A stretch of DNA of 64,000 bases. Source: Rosa chinensis (taxonomy: Eukaryota > Streptophyta > Magnoliopsida > Rosales > Rosaceae). Below are positions 48,487 to 59,865 of this stretch, piece by piece; position 1 is the first letter of the stretch; every line of letters begins with the position of its first letter. The DNA lies in the NCBI RefSeq assembly GCF_002994745.2, contig NC_037089.1, positions 78,516,347 through 78,580,346 of the forward strand, read 5' to 3'. The notes under the pieces are model-generated. The model worked only from the letters and a program-made list of their open reading frames with translations, was not told the origin of the DNA and made no database searches. Made by a program: the position numbers and the translations under genes.

Positions 48487-49136
48487 GGATTAAATACTGT
48501 TTACTCCCTATAGTTATACGGTTTCATCGTTTCAGTCATTTATCTTCAAATTTTACCTAAAAAGTCCATGAACTCTCAATTTTCTCCCAATTGGTCCATG
48601 CCGTCAAAATTTTCTGTTAAATTTGTCAAAAATGTCTATTATGCCCTCACTTTTTTTTTTAAATTTATTTTTCTCTTTCTTTTATTTCTTTTTTTCATTT
48701 CACCTCTTGAAGGTGTGTCAAAATTTTCTGTTAAATTTGTCAAAAATGTCTATTATGCCCTCACTTTTATTTATTTTATTTTTAATTTATTTTTCTCTCT
48801 CTTTTATTTCTTTTTTTCATTTCACCTCTTGAAGGTGTGTGGATTGGAACCATCTTGATGAAGAGATGAACAAAAGGATGCGAGAAAGCCGGAAGAAGAA
48901 GAGGTAAAAAGAAAAAAGAAAAAAGAAAAAAATATACAAAAATAAGAAGAGAATTTTTTTTTTTGAAGTAATTGAGGGTATAATAGACTTTTTGTAAGGG
49001 AAGATAATGGAGTTTTTGACGGCAGGGACTAATTAGGAAGAAATTTGGAGTTCAAGGACTTTTTAGGTGAAATTCAAAGGTCAGGGACTGAAACGATGAA
49101 ACCTTATAAGTATAAAGAGTAAGTAGTATTTAACCC
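48487..49136. mobile_element. Mutator-like TIR element in the CYP735A promoter
   Basis: The left end GGATTAAATACTGTTTACTC and the right end (complement of GGGTTAAATACTACTTACTC) form inverted repeats of about 110 bp. Inside, an approximately 115-bp segment containing AAAATTTTCTGTTAAATTTG and ATTATGCCCTCACTTTT is tandemly doubled (48606 and 48722). A partial extra copy of the right TIR follows at 49137-49190. No 9-bp duplication was found, perhaps because the right flank is rearranged. Confidence 0.75.
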
Positions 49137-49387
49137 GAGGACTTTTTGGGTGAAATTCAAAAGTCATGGACTACTTATTTTGTGATCCTCTTAACAATTT
49201 AACCCCTATACTTCTGTTAACTATGGGAATGCCACAAGTGGAAAGAGCATTAATACGATTTAATCTTCCCAAAAGTGGTTCTTAAGGAATTATACTACAA
49301 TTAGAAACACGCTCTTAAGGAATGTAGCAAACCCTGGTTTATTGACTCTCATTCTTGTTTGACTTGGGGTTGGAGAATTAAATTAAA

Positions 49388-50736
49388 TGATTAAATACTT
49401 GTTAGTCCTCAAATTTTTCTCTGAAAAACAGTTTAGTCCCTCGCCTTTTAAATTAAACTGGATAGTTCTTATTCTCTTTAATTCTCACACGATAAGTCCA
49501 AAATATCTGTTATACCCCTCACTTAATCTTTTTTCTATTTATTTTACTTATTTTCTCTCTTTTTCTATATTTCTCTATCTTTTTATTTCTTATTTTTCTG
49601 CTTCTCTCTCTTAGCTCTCTCTCTCTCTCTCTCTGCACTCCAAGCAACAAGCCGATCAAAATCCCAGCCTTCTTTCAGTCAAATTCATCATCTGGGTATT
49701 CAACTTTGCCTTCTTTTCAGTCAAAATTGCCATCTAGGTATTCAATTTTCTCGATCAAGAATTAGGGTTCGAAAAGGGCTATAAATCCATCTACGGCTAC
49801 CAATTTGTGTTCTCTCTTCCGGTTAGGTAAGATCGGCAACCACCCCGCTGCCACCGTCTCAATCGACTCACACATTCGACTGAGATAGATGATCAAAACC
49901 AGAACGGCGATGTGAGCTTCGATTTAGGAAACAAGAAGATCAAATCAAAGGGGCGGTGACGATGAAGAGAATGCGATTGAATTGGATTTCAAATTCTAAA
50001 ATTGACAAGAAGATCACATCAAAGGGCCACAACTCCAATTCGAGCTCTTCTAGTTCAGTTTCTAGCAAAACCAAGTTGGGGAGAAGATCTGACTGTAGAC
50101 CCAACATCCACTCCGGCAAACTGTCTCCTTGGAAATGAGCCCCAGAGCTTCCGAGAGTGTTCGATCTAGTATCATGCCACATAATTGGAAGCCGGAGAAT
50201 CGGAACCTTGGGCCGATCAAAATCCAAGCCCAACGACCTAATTGAGGTGGTGGTGGTGGTTTGGCGGTGAGGAAGGCATAGCGGTGGGACTAGGTGATGC
50301 CGAGGAAGGGGTGTGGAGGATTAGGGTGGAGAAGGGTATGATATTGAGGTCGAAGAGGAGTGCGGCGTTGTTTGGGTGGACAATTAGGGGCTTTGGGAGA
50401 GGAACAGGCGGTGGTGAGAGATAGGCATGGTGAATGGGTAGTACAGATCCGTGAATGGCAGTCTCTACGGTGGGAGAAGAGGAAGAAGAAGAGGGGGGGA
50501 GAGAACCAGAAAAACTAAAAGAGAAAAAAAAAAAAGAGAAAAAGAGAAAGAGAGAGAGAGAGAATAAAAAAAAAAAAAAAAAAAGAGGAAGTGAGGGGTA
50601 TAATAGTCATTTTAGACCTATTATGGACCTGTTGTGTGAGAATCAGAGAGAATAAGGACTTTCCAATTTAATTTAAAAGGTGAGGGACCGAACTGTTTTC
50701 TGGAGCAAAGTATAAGGAGTAATAAGTATTTAACCC
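49388..50736. mobile_element. Mutator-like element with perfect 9-bp TSD and gene-like cargo
   Basis: The left end is TGATTAAATACTTGTTAG; the right end is the complement of GGGTTAAATACTTATTACTC. TIRs are about 140 bp. The flanking 9-mer TAAATTAAA is present at 49379-49387 and 50737-50745, the target-site size of Mutator elements. Inside is (CT)n, then sequence richer in GC with open frames (49956-50138 plus, 60 residues, Ser-rich; 50242-50655 plus), then (GA)n. There is no transposase. It is best read as a Pack-MULE-like element whose source gene is unknown. Confidence 0.85.
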
Positions 50737-50745
50737 TAAATTAAA

Positions 50746-51323
50746 CTTATGTTTTTCATTCTTATCTCCGTGTTTTTGTTCGGAGAAATAATACAAGAAC
50801 TTAATGTTTTTTTTTTAGGTAAAGAGAATAAAAGTTAGGAATTGAAATTGCCTTTTTTTGGATTGAATTTTTTTTTTTAAATATATATGTTTTCTTTTAC
50901 TTGATTTTGTTACTTTAGCATATTGACAATTTTAGATGCTTTTTATATGACTTAAGTTTATTTTATTCAAAGGCATTTATGACAATTCAAAACTTGGTGA
51001 ACTCTTTGACTCCAAATTTCGGATTTTTTTTTAAAGGGGTTTGGAATCCAGCTTAGCTAAGAGGCTCAGCCTCACGCCTGGTTCTCTTTATTATATTAGA
51101 TATTCTATATGTCAACAATTAGTTAAGAAGGGTAGTAATTTAATGGAGTAGCAACCAAGCACAGTCGGAAGGAGACGCTCAACAACTGCATTGCCCCATG
51201 CGGGCCTTTCTTTTTCATTAACCTTTTCCATCAAAACTTTTTTTCTTTTCATATCTATCGTACAATCCAGTGATTATTAATGTTTTGAAATTTGAAGTTA
51301 TTTTTTTCGGATAAATTTTAAAT
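50746..51323. other. Intergenic, no gene seen
   Basis: AT-rich, with several poly-T tracts. No supported frame or repeat ends. Confidence 0.5.
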
Positions 51324-51954
51324 GGGTGGTTCCAGTTGAACCTTCAAATTAAATATTTGGACATCTAACTTTTTTCAATTATTAACAGACTTTGTCAAGT
51401 CATATGAAAAGACAAATAAGAACAAAGAGAAAAAAAAATACTCTTCCTACCTACCCCAAATATATATTCAATTAATTTCTCCAAAAAAAATATACATTCA
51501 ATTAAATTATTTTTTTTTCCGGAATTTCCTTATATTGCCATATAGTTTTATGATTTACCTAAAACAATTAAGTAAAAATAATAATTTCTATACATAGCTC
51601 ATCATTTAATACAAAAGTAAATTCAAAACAATGTAATTTGAAATTTCCTTAAACTAAATTAATTGAATATTCTGATATAATTATTACTCGATCTTCCAAC
51701 CCAAAACCCTTGAAATCCTTCTTTTAGCAAATTCAAAGGGATTCCAGCAACATATCAAGATTGAGAACCAACCATCTGATTAATTTTGATGGAGAAGAGA
51801 CCATAAGAGAGTAATATCATCATGTGATTTTGATTTATTCTTATTCTCTTGGTTGAAAATAGAGATAAAAAGTAGGGTAAAAGATTGTTGTATCTTATGT
51901 TCAAGGGTGTTTTGGTAAAAATAAGGATGCCTACTTAACTTTTCAAGTAGAGAA

Positions 51955-52827
51955 ATTTTAAATACACACCCCTAATCACTTAATACACATTCCTATTATT
52001 TTATATTTCAAATTAGATTTTGTAGGTAGGTTGAATGACTAAAATAGACTTCTATGCATTAGAAAGAAAAAAAAAAAGTCATATTTTCCTTATATAGAAT
52101 AATTTAGGTATAAATAGTTAGATAAACACAACAAATTTCTATACATGGCCTCCTAATTTAGTACAAGAATAAAGTTAGAAACTATCTAATTTAATTTTTT
52201 TCTCAAATAAATTATAATTAAATGAGGTTTTTTTTTTGAAAGGATGTAATTAAATGAGGTTAGAAGCCATAATATTTAGAATTGCAAAATCAATGATATT
52301 AAATGTTTTTAAAACAGATCGTTTTACTCCCATTTTTTAGTTAATTTCCTTTTCTTCCTTTTTTTGAAGAGATACGATTAATCCATTTATTTTCTAATAT
52401 AAAACATCAAGGGTGAAAAAACTTTGTAATTGTTAATTTGTTTGGCCCCTCTAATGAGAACTTTGTAGTTCCACCATTGGAGAGAAACTAGTGATATAGT
52501 TTTGGTTAAATGTTCAACCCATAATTTTATACTTGATCAACATGGTGTTTGGTGGATGAGAACTCAAATAATATATAACCTATTTATAAGCATCTATTTA
52601 AAGAGAACAATAATAATTCTTTATGGATTTCTGAATAAGTAACATAAGTAATCAATATGGTCATTTAAAAACATCAATATAGATATTTCATGATTTTTTA
52701 GATTAAGGATATTTTAGGTACTTTGGGTTGTGTATTTAGTAGAATATTAGAATAAGAAATTAAATGGGTGGTGTATAAAGTATGGAGTGTGTATTAAGTA
52801 ATTAGGGGTGTGTATTTAAAACTTCTC
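51955..52827. mobile_element. Inner TIR element of the nest
   Basis: The left AAATTTTAAATACACACCCC (51955 on) and the right end, complement of AAGTTTTAAATACACACCCC, form inverted repeats of about 50 bp around 870 bp of AT-rich, non-coding sequence. Confidence 0.7.
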
Positions 52828-52901
52828 TTTCAAGTATTCTAAAAAATAAATTAGAGGTGTACTAAGTATGAGAGGTCCAAATAACAAATTTGGAGGTCTA
52901 A

Positions 52902-53274
52902 GAGCATATTTAGCAATGCTAGCCATTTTTGAGTCAAATTTTAGCCAAAGTAGCTAAAAAATCATTTTAGCTAGCTACTTTAGAAATACGTCTGCATCAA
53001 TGCTCTCTATTTTAGCTAGTTTTGAATTTATATTAATTTTTAAATATAGATTAAATAGTTTAAATATATTTATAAATTACATAAAATAACTTAAAATGAA
53101 TGTTTTAAATTATAGAGAGTCTCATCTCGCTCTCTATATTTAGGAGCGAGATAGCTAAAAGTTATAATAGAAAGCCACTTAAGAGTCTGGTGCAGCTACT
53201 AAAATATATAAAAAACTAAACATGCTCTCCAAAATAGTTAAGGAGTCAAAATAGAGAGTCTGTTAAAGATGCTC
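52902..53274. mobile_element. Tourist-like MITE with TAA duplication
   Basis: TAA at 52899-52901 and 53275-53277 flank a 373-bp element whose ends are GAGCATATTTAGCAATGCTA and the complement of GAGCATCTTTAACAGACTCT. A 3-bp TAA target and GAGCAT-type ends suit PIF/Harbinger (Tourist) MITEs. It lies inside the right TIR of the outer element and so inserted later. Confidence 0.75.
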
Positions 53275-53594
53275 TAACTAGAACCACCCGTTTTGAATAT
53301 TTTTAAAAAAGGACTTGTAATGGAAAAAAGAAAAACACAAGTACCTTCTAAGTAAGTACTTGTACGTAAAAGCATGGATTAAGACGAACAATGTATTCAC
53401 TAATGGGTCGAGGACAACATGGGAAGAATTTCTCCTATCGGGTTTAGACCCAAAAGCAGGCTCATATAAGGTATAAAACTCATTAAAGGCAATGCGAAGA
53501 GGAACTTCACTAGAATTGAGAGAATATGAACTGTTTGTATACATATTTTCCAAGCATAAATATCAGAAGCACAAGGTTTACTAGCCACTCAGAA

Positions 53595-53720
53595 CAAGGC
53601 CAATAGCCCCCAGACATGATGCTGATACCACGCACTTGTGGTATCGGGAAGCTCCAACCTTCCCACATTGGAAATGAGGGGAACCTCACCCTCTAGACTC
53701 ATTACAAATAAGACATCTCT
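53595..53720 (-). other. Possible LTR remnant with a TGGTATCAG primer-binding site
   Basis: On the minus strand CGATACCACAAGTGCG is followed by TGGTATCAGC, the usual primer-binding sequence (initiator Met tRNA) of many plant copia and TRIM elements. No second LTR was found, so this may be a fragment or chance. Confidence 0.25.
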
Positions 53721-56009
53721 ATCGCCATCATAAGGTAACTGTTTACTATCTCTTCCTAATTTTCAACATCTTATAATGATACTGACTTAGGTATTGGAGA
53801 ATTGAAAGCCGGCACACCTGGTCTTCTCTCTTATCATTGCTTGTGTTACAGATTGACAAAAGATAGAAGGCGATGGTAACTCATCATTCCGTAATTCTGC
53901 TGGTCCTTACCATGAATATATCACACCCAAAAGACAGAATACTACTTGGAATTGGAGGGAAATGAGGTGATTTCAAAAACAAAGAAAATTATTCGAAAGC
54001 AGATGGTTGCTACTTTGACCTTCTCTGTGAGTCAACAAAGAATCGTGAGGGGGAATCAGAGAAATCGCTAATTAAGGGGGTGCTAATTAATCAGTTATAT
54101 AGATGCTTAAAATCTACGGTAATTAATAGTTGAATTCAAGGAATCAAGGTGCATGGACCAAGAATGCATGTGTAAATCTCCTGCAACTTGTGAGACAACA
54201 TTTACATTTATGCGTAAGCTTCTATACTTGTTTGTGGAATAAGTAGATACATGAATTTCAAAACACTACATAATCTACATTCATTATATATTTAAGGGTA
54301 ACAACTTACTGTTTTATAACATACGATAATTAATTAATTGTACAAACTATCAAAACATGCAAGATTTCAGTTATGCAATCCGCACAAAACTTTTATACCT
54401 CTCATGTGGTGTCACTAGCTCTGCAGGTGTTGGTTATGGCCACATCGATCTATTTCATATCCGCCGTATCCCTGAATATGTGTTGTGAAGAAAAAATAAT
54501 TGAAAATTATGTGTATGTTATCATATATATTTAAGATAAATTTTGACCGTAAATTTGATTGTTGGACACGTATAATTAATAGTTTACAAGTTTACAAACT
54601 TAACGGATTCTTATACTTCTAATATGTACGCGTGTGTGTATATTATTTTGATTTTTTGACCAAAAATATATAGATTTGATCGTTACAGACTTCAATTTAA
54701 AATGACATTATGATTGCCTCGGGCAATGTTTTATAATTCCCTCTTGCTTTGCACATGCCATTCCACCAAGAGAAGGTCTTACGTACGGCTCCAATTCACA
54801 CTGCAAGGATACACATTACAAGCAGCTTTCTGCTGAGAAAATCTAATGTTAATTCTTCTACAATTCTCTCTTCAAGATTGATTCGATGATTATTCTTCCA
54901 AAAAGATTATACCAAATTTGAAACCCTTTATTGAATATCTAACTATCATTACATACTAAATGAACAATATGACGTCTACTATTAAACTCAAATCTTTCAT
55001 TTAGGCACACCTAAATCTTCAGTGGTTTATCTGGAAATTCTTCAGACTTCAATTTGTTCCTTTGTTCTCGATTGAAGGTACAGTAGCTTAACTAGCAGCA
55101 GTGTAAGTATTCGATGATCGGTATCAGCTAGCTTTGATATGGTTGACATTAATATTAGTGTTCTAAGCAGTGCACCTAATCTTGTATATATTCTGTAGGA
55201 CCTCGACCATACCCCTGTGGTTGAAGGAACCCAGCCGAAAGCTAACAAATTAGACATTTCCATTAACAATTCAATCAAGACTTGCTGTTTGATAAAAGAT
55301 CAAGTAGTTAGATATTAGCAGTTGGAGAATCTTTGGATCGATAAGTTCTTCTATCGGACGATGATGATTCGTAGTCGGTGCGTAAAACATATCCATCTTT
55401 AGAGACTAGAGTAAGATAATGTCAGAAGATATGCATGTTTACAGTTAAAAACAAAGATTAAAAATGTCCTAGTTTGCGGAAAGGGCTTGGAGAGAATCCT
55501 AATCTGCTAGTGAGAGTAATGATTAGCAGATTATACCATTGCTTTAACGTACGTCTGAATTCTTATTAAAAAGGAAGAGGAATTGCTGACTGCGATCGAG
55601 AGTCAAAAAGGACGGGAAGGGAAACATGAACATATGCAAATTAGTATAGGAAAGCAATTGGAAAGGAACATATTCTTATGGAGCTTGTGCCCTTATTAGG
55701 GGCAAAGGTATAGCCTTTTATAGAACAAAACAAAGACGTTTAAGTTCTGTCCGTACATCATTCTGATGGTATAGATGCATAACGGTTGAGATTGGATGGA
55801 TCAAAGAGGAGGACCGGGGTGGACATATTTACATCAGGGGGCCTCAATGTTTTCTTACTGTTTTTTATTTTCATTTCACAAGTTATTACTTGTTCTTATT
55901 TGAATTGCAGAAAAATTCAAGTGTCTAAATCAGAATTTAAGATTTTATTTTAGTTTTTATTTTTCAAAAGAACTTGGAACTCAACCTAACGGAAGCCTTA
56001 GCCCCGCAT
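53721..56009. other. Intergenic, no gene seen
   Basis: AT-rich sequence. The frames at 55042-55278 and nearby are short and without a known domain. No RNA genes recognised. Confidence 0.5.
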
Positions 56010-56018
56010 CAATTTCAT

Positions 56019-56743
56019 AATTACATATAAGTGCATATTTGAATGTTCTTTTAGCCATAAGGCCACCAACTATTTTTTTCCCTCATAAGGCCACTAGAAT
56101 AAAAAAGGTATTAAATTTTGGATATAAAAATTAATATATTTACATAAATGCCACTAGAGTAAAAAGTTAACAATCATCATTTATACCCTAAACCCAACAA
56201 AAATAAAAACCCTAAACCCTACCCTAACCCTAAACCCTAAACCCTACCCTAAACCCAACAAAAATAAAACCCTAAACCCTAAACCCTAAACCCCAAACCC
56301 TAAACCCTAAACCATACCCTACCCTAAACCCTAAACCCTAAAATAAAACCCTAAAATAAAACCCTAAACCCTAAACCCTAAACCCTAAACCCTAAACCCT
56401 AAAACTCTAAACCCTAAAATAAAACCCTAAACCCTGTGCTTGGAACGCTGAGACCTCTCGCCGTTCAGGTCGTACCTTAGGTTGATAAAGAAACCGAAGG
56501 TAACCCTAAAATAAAACCCTAAACCCTAAACTCTAAACCCTGTGCTTGGAACGATGAGACCTCTTGCCGTTCAGGTCGTACGTTAGGTTGATAAAGAAAC
56601 CAGGCGGTTAGTTTTCTTAGGTAGAAGGGTAAAATGGACAAAGAAAAAATAATTTAAAGAGGCAAGTGGCCTTATTTGCACAAAACAATTTAGGTGGCCT
56701 TATGGCTAATATAAGTTTCAAAATGACACTTGTTTGTAATTTT
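56019..56743. mobile_element. TIR element carrying telomeric repeats
   Basis: The left arm (AATTACATATAAGTG...TTAGCCATAAGGCCACC) and the right arm (complement: AAATTACAAACAAGTG...TTAGCCATAAGGCCACC) are inverted repeats of about 60-90 bp. The flanks CAATTTCAT (56010-56018) and CTATTTCAT (56744-56752) match at 8 of 9 bases, suggesting a 9-bp, Mutator-type duplication. The interior is the telomere-like array at 56184-56605. There is no coding sequence. Confidence 0.7.
56184..56605 (+). repeat. Interstitial telomere-like array with an interspersed 67-bp unit
   Basis: Many perfect and variant CCCTAAA units (variants CCCTACC, CCCAAAC, CCCTAAAATAAAA) run from 56184 to about 56433. A 67-bp non-telomeric unit starting CTGTGCTTGGAACG occurs at 56434-56500 and again at 56539-56605, with a few changes and telomeric units between the copies. 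The CCCTAAA strand is on plus. Confidence 0.92.
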
Positions 56744-56782
56744 CTATTTCATTTATTATAATAATATTTACATAAGGGAAAA

Positions 56783-58545
56783 TGATCTTTTTTTTTTTTT
56801 TGAGTAGAAGAATGATCCGTATTGATAAGGACTTAGCCCGAGTTACAATCCAAGGCTAGTACATCTAGGATACATTCAGGGGGATGATCCCTCCAAATAT
56901 GACTATAACTGTCCTCAAAAGCAAGACTAGCCAACCTGTGTGCCACCCTATTGCAGGTCCTAGCTAGGAGCAAAACAAATCTGTAGCTCTGGTTTGGATT
57001 GTGGTATACCTCGAATGTCAGCCATGATTGCTGCATACGGTAATAGATCCCATCTGGGATTTTGAGGTCCATAGTAGCTTCAAGGCAGTCGGTTTTGACT
57101 ATACCTGGTTGCCCAGGAAAGGCACATATCAATTTTAATCCCTCCTTGACAGCTAGCAACTCCACCTGTTTAGCACTTTCCACATATTGAACTGGTAGTG
57201 TAAATGAAGCTTTGAAATTGCCTTGTGAATCTCTTAAGACTCCACCAAGTCCTCCCTTGGTTTGATGTGGTAGAAAACTACCATCAACATTGAGTTTCCA
57301 ATTACCTTTGGTGTCCGGCTGCCACTTGTGCTTACGTCTTGAATCTTTGGTTGGTTGGGTTGCTGATCTTGCTTTCCTAAATTCTTCCAACTAGGACAAT
57401 GCAGCAAACATCATTTCATTATGTGACTGAGAAGTACCATGCCAGAGCATGTTGTTTCGATTCTTCCAAATAGCCCAAAGACTCCTAAGGAGTTTGTCAA
57501 AGACATCTTGCTGTAGAGTGGTTGCCATGTCTAACATCCATGCCTTAAAATCCATATTAGGTGCAATATGCTGCTGGAAATTAAAAGGTGGTGCAGAGAG
57601 AATAGCTTGAGCTGAAGGACACTTACAGAAGATGTGAGTTCTGTCTTCAAACTTGGCCATGCAAAGGAGGCAACTAGTGTCCCCCGTAAAGCCTTTGGGA
57701 AGAAGATTGTAATGAAGCTTTTGTGGGCAGCAGATTGTTGCAAGCCCTCCACGCATGAACCTTACCTGGGTTTTTTTTTTACTTCTAGAGAGGTTTGAAA
57801 TGGTCTCCTTGTGATGTGGAGGCCATGGTTGTGCTTAGGACCTGTTCTCTTGCTATCCAATAAGCGGACTTGACAGAATAAAACCCCTTCTTTTTTGGTT
57901 TCCAGTAAACTCTATCTTCACTTGTTCTTGCACTTAGAGGAATACACATAACTTTTTCAGCAATGTTACCTGGGAAGATTGAATCACAACATCATACTTC
58001 CACATTTTGGTGTCTGCATCAATTAAATCTGAGACCATTTCCACTTCTGTATTGCTTGGCCGATGAATTTGATATTGAGAACAATCCGGTATCCATTTGT
58101 CTGTCCAAACATGTGTCGTACTGCTATCTCCAATTCGCCAATGCACACCTGCATTTAGAATTGATCGACTTTGCAAGATGCTTCTCCAAGAGAAAGAAGG
58201 GGCTTCTCCCAATTCAGCCTCCCAAAAGGAAGAATTGGGATAATATCGAGCTTTGTATAGCCGAGCAATAAGAGATGTGGGATTAGAGATTAATCTCCAT
58301 CCTTGCTTGGCCAACATTGCTAAATTGTATGCATGCAAATTCTTAAAACCCATTCCACCTTCATTTTTTGTGAGGCATTTACTCTCCCAACGCCTCCAAT
58401 GAATTTTCTTTTTTTCCTCTGTGTCGCCCCAAAAAAACGAGGCACATAATTGATGTATATCATCACAAAGCCCTTTTGACAGAAAATAACAATTCATGGC
58501 ATATTTTGAGCAACAGCTTTGAGTAGAGTTTCTTTACCTGCTTAC
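56783..58545 (-). mobile_element. 5'-truncated LINE (L1-type, RNase H-bearing)
   Basis: Read on the minus strand: the end of reverse transcriptase (AGKETLLKAVAQ, then 58497-57934 with CASFFWGDTEEKKKIHWRRW and NEGGMGFKNLHAYNLAMLAK), the zinc-binding zf-RVT region (57756-57391, CLLCMAKFEDRTHIFCKCP), a plant RVT_3 RNase H (57390-56833, LNVDGSF, ELLAVKEGL, KTDCLEA, CNRVAHRLAS) and a poly(A) tail (T run at 56790-56802). The RT catalytic part is missing. One frameshift near 58500 and stops between segments make it dead. Confidence 0.9.
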
Positions 58546-58794
58546 CCAAACATTCTAAGAGATTGCCCACTTACCAAATATTTAAAATATATTTTTCCCT
58601 AATACCCAATTAAGTATTTTTTTTTTGTTCCTTTTTATTTATTTTTGGGACAATTTTGTCCTCTCCTTCTTTGTCACTTAGAGAGAGAAGTCATAAGAGA
58701 CCTTGCTGGACTCAGGCAATCGGTCACTGGAATCCCGAATCCGGCTAAAGGACTGGTGACCGGATTCCGGCGTCTAATTTTATTGCTTCATAAT

Positions 58795-58915
58795 AATACC
58801 CTGTAATCATATTATTGCCCTTCATTACTCATATTATTGCCCCCTAATAATCATATTATTGCCCCCAATAGTCATATTATTACCCTCCAATAATCATATT
58901 ATTGCCCTCCAGTGA
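58795..58915. repeat. Minisatellite with alternative palindrome
   Basis: Five to six units of about 20 bp, for example CAATAATCATATTATTGCCC, with 7-bp arms CAATAAT/ATTATTG around CAT. It holds the same position in the element as the CAATAGACGTCTATTG arrays. Confidence 0.75.
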
Positions 58916-59189
58916 ATTGCATAAACTCCTAAAACCAAAATGAATACACCACAGGCACAATTGATCAATTTATATGTTCAATTCTACATGTTCATTTTTT
59001 TCCTTCCCCAATTCTACATGTTCATTACCTGCTTGTAACAGAAAATAAAGCCACTGATATAAATTAAAACTAATTCCAAAGTAAGTGCCTTTATACACCT
59101 TCATTATTCTAATTACAAAGTACAACCTCGCCATCTAACAACAAATTTAAAATTGCTCAGTGCCTTAGTTTGACTCAGTTGACATTTAG

Positions 59190-59331
59190 TTGGACATACA
59201 ATTGACCATTCCCTATACTATTCCACGTCCTTTCTCAATAGCACAAAATCGCATTGACCTCACGACGACTACGACTTGCTGGAACTCTGCAAATTCAAAA
59301 CAAGGCACAGCTCTAACACTTGCTTCGCCGG

Positions 59332-59367
<36 letters not shown>

Positions 59368-59700
59368 AAAACAAACTGAGTATGTGTGTGCGCAAAAAGA
59401 GAGAGAGAGAGAGAGAGAGAGAATCTGGACTTGACGGAATCGTGCGCGGACGACTTGTCGTCTTCCTCAGCCAGCCAACCTTGTGCTTGACATCATCGGT
59501 CTTCCTGACGGCATCGGCCTTCTTAGATCGTCGGAAGACGATGAAGAGCGGCGGTGGGAGTAGATCTTCTCCATGAGCGACGCCTGTATCATACGCCGGT
59601 GGGAGTAGATCGAACAGTTTCAGAGGGATAGAGAGACAGGAGGGGGAGATCTGGCAGGAAGGAGAGGTGGGCTTCGTACTCTGGTTCCGCAGCTGCCATC
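59190..59700 (-). pseudogene. Cargo of the second minisatellite element, source unknown
   Basis: GC-rich, open on the minus strand from 59704 to 59213 apart from simple repeats (an A-run at 59332-59363 and GA repeats at 59400-59422). It contains a basic segment (FRRSKKADAVRKTDDVKHKV). I do not recognise the gene. A captured host fragment is the likely explanation. Confidence 0.3.
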
Positions 59701-59743
<43 letters not shown>

Positions 59744-59865
59744 TTGTTAATTAAAATGAGGGCAATATTGTCAATAGATGTTAGATTGGGTAAATGAGTA
59801 AAAAAACTCTTAGTGGAGTAAGTGAACAATTTTTAGGCTAAAATTAGATAAGTGGTCACCGTACA

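Larger units (their letters stand above)
51324..53289. mobile_element. TIR element, outer member of a three-level nest
   Basis: The left end GGGTGGTTCCAGTTGAACCT (51324) pairs with the right end, which reads (complement) GGGTGGTTCTAGTTA and then, beyond an inserted MITE, GACCTCCAAATTTGTTATTT. TIRs of about 60 bp are thus split on the right side by the MITE at 52902-53274. A further inverted-repeat element occupies 51955-52827. All three are non-coding. Confidence 0.7.
58545..59865 (+). mobile_element. Relative of the 9.3-12.2 kb elements, single copy
   Basis: The termini match the inverted-pair elements: GCCCACTTACC and CCCTAATACCCAATTAAG on the left; GGGTAAATGAG, TAGTGGAGTAAGTGAACAAT on the right. 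The order is the same: (GA) tract and CATAAGAGAC, CCGG-rich block, minisatellite (58795-58915), cargo (59180-59700), (GA)n, terminus. The minisatellite palindrome differs (CAATAATCATATTATTG) and the cargo is new. It abuts the broken 5' end of the LINE. Confidence 0.7.

Noticed and set aside
53278..53588. Overlapping minus-strand frames as a small gene
   Set aside because: They straddle the end of the nested TIR elements and have no domain or clear start context.
55042..55278. 78-residue minus-strand frame as a possible gene fragment
   Set aside because: No recognisable domain, no splice context, and AT-rich surroundings.
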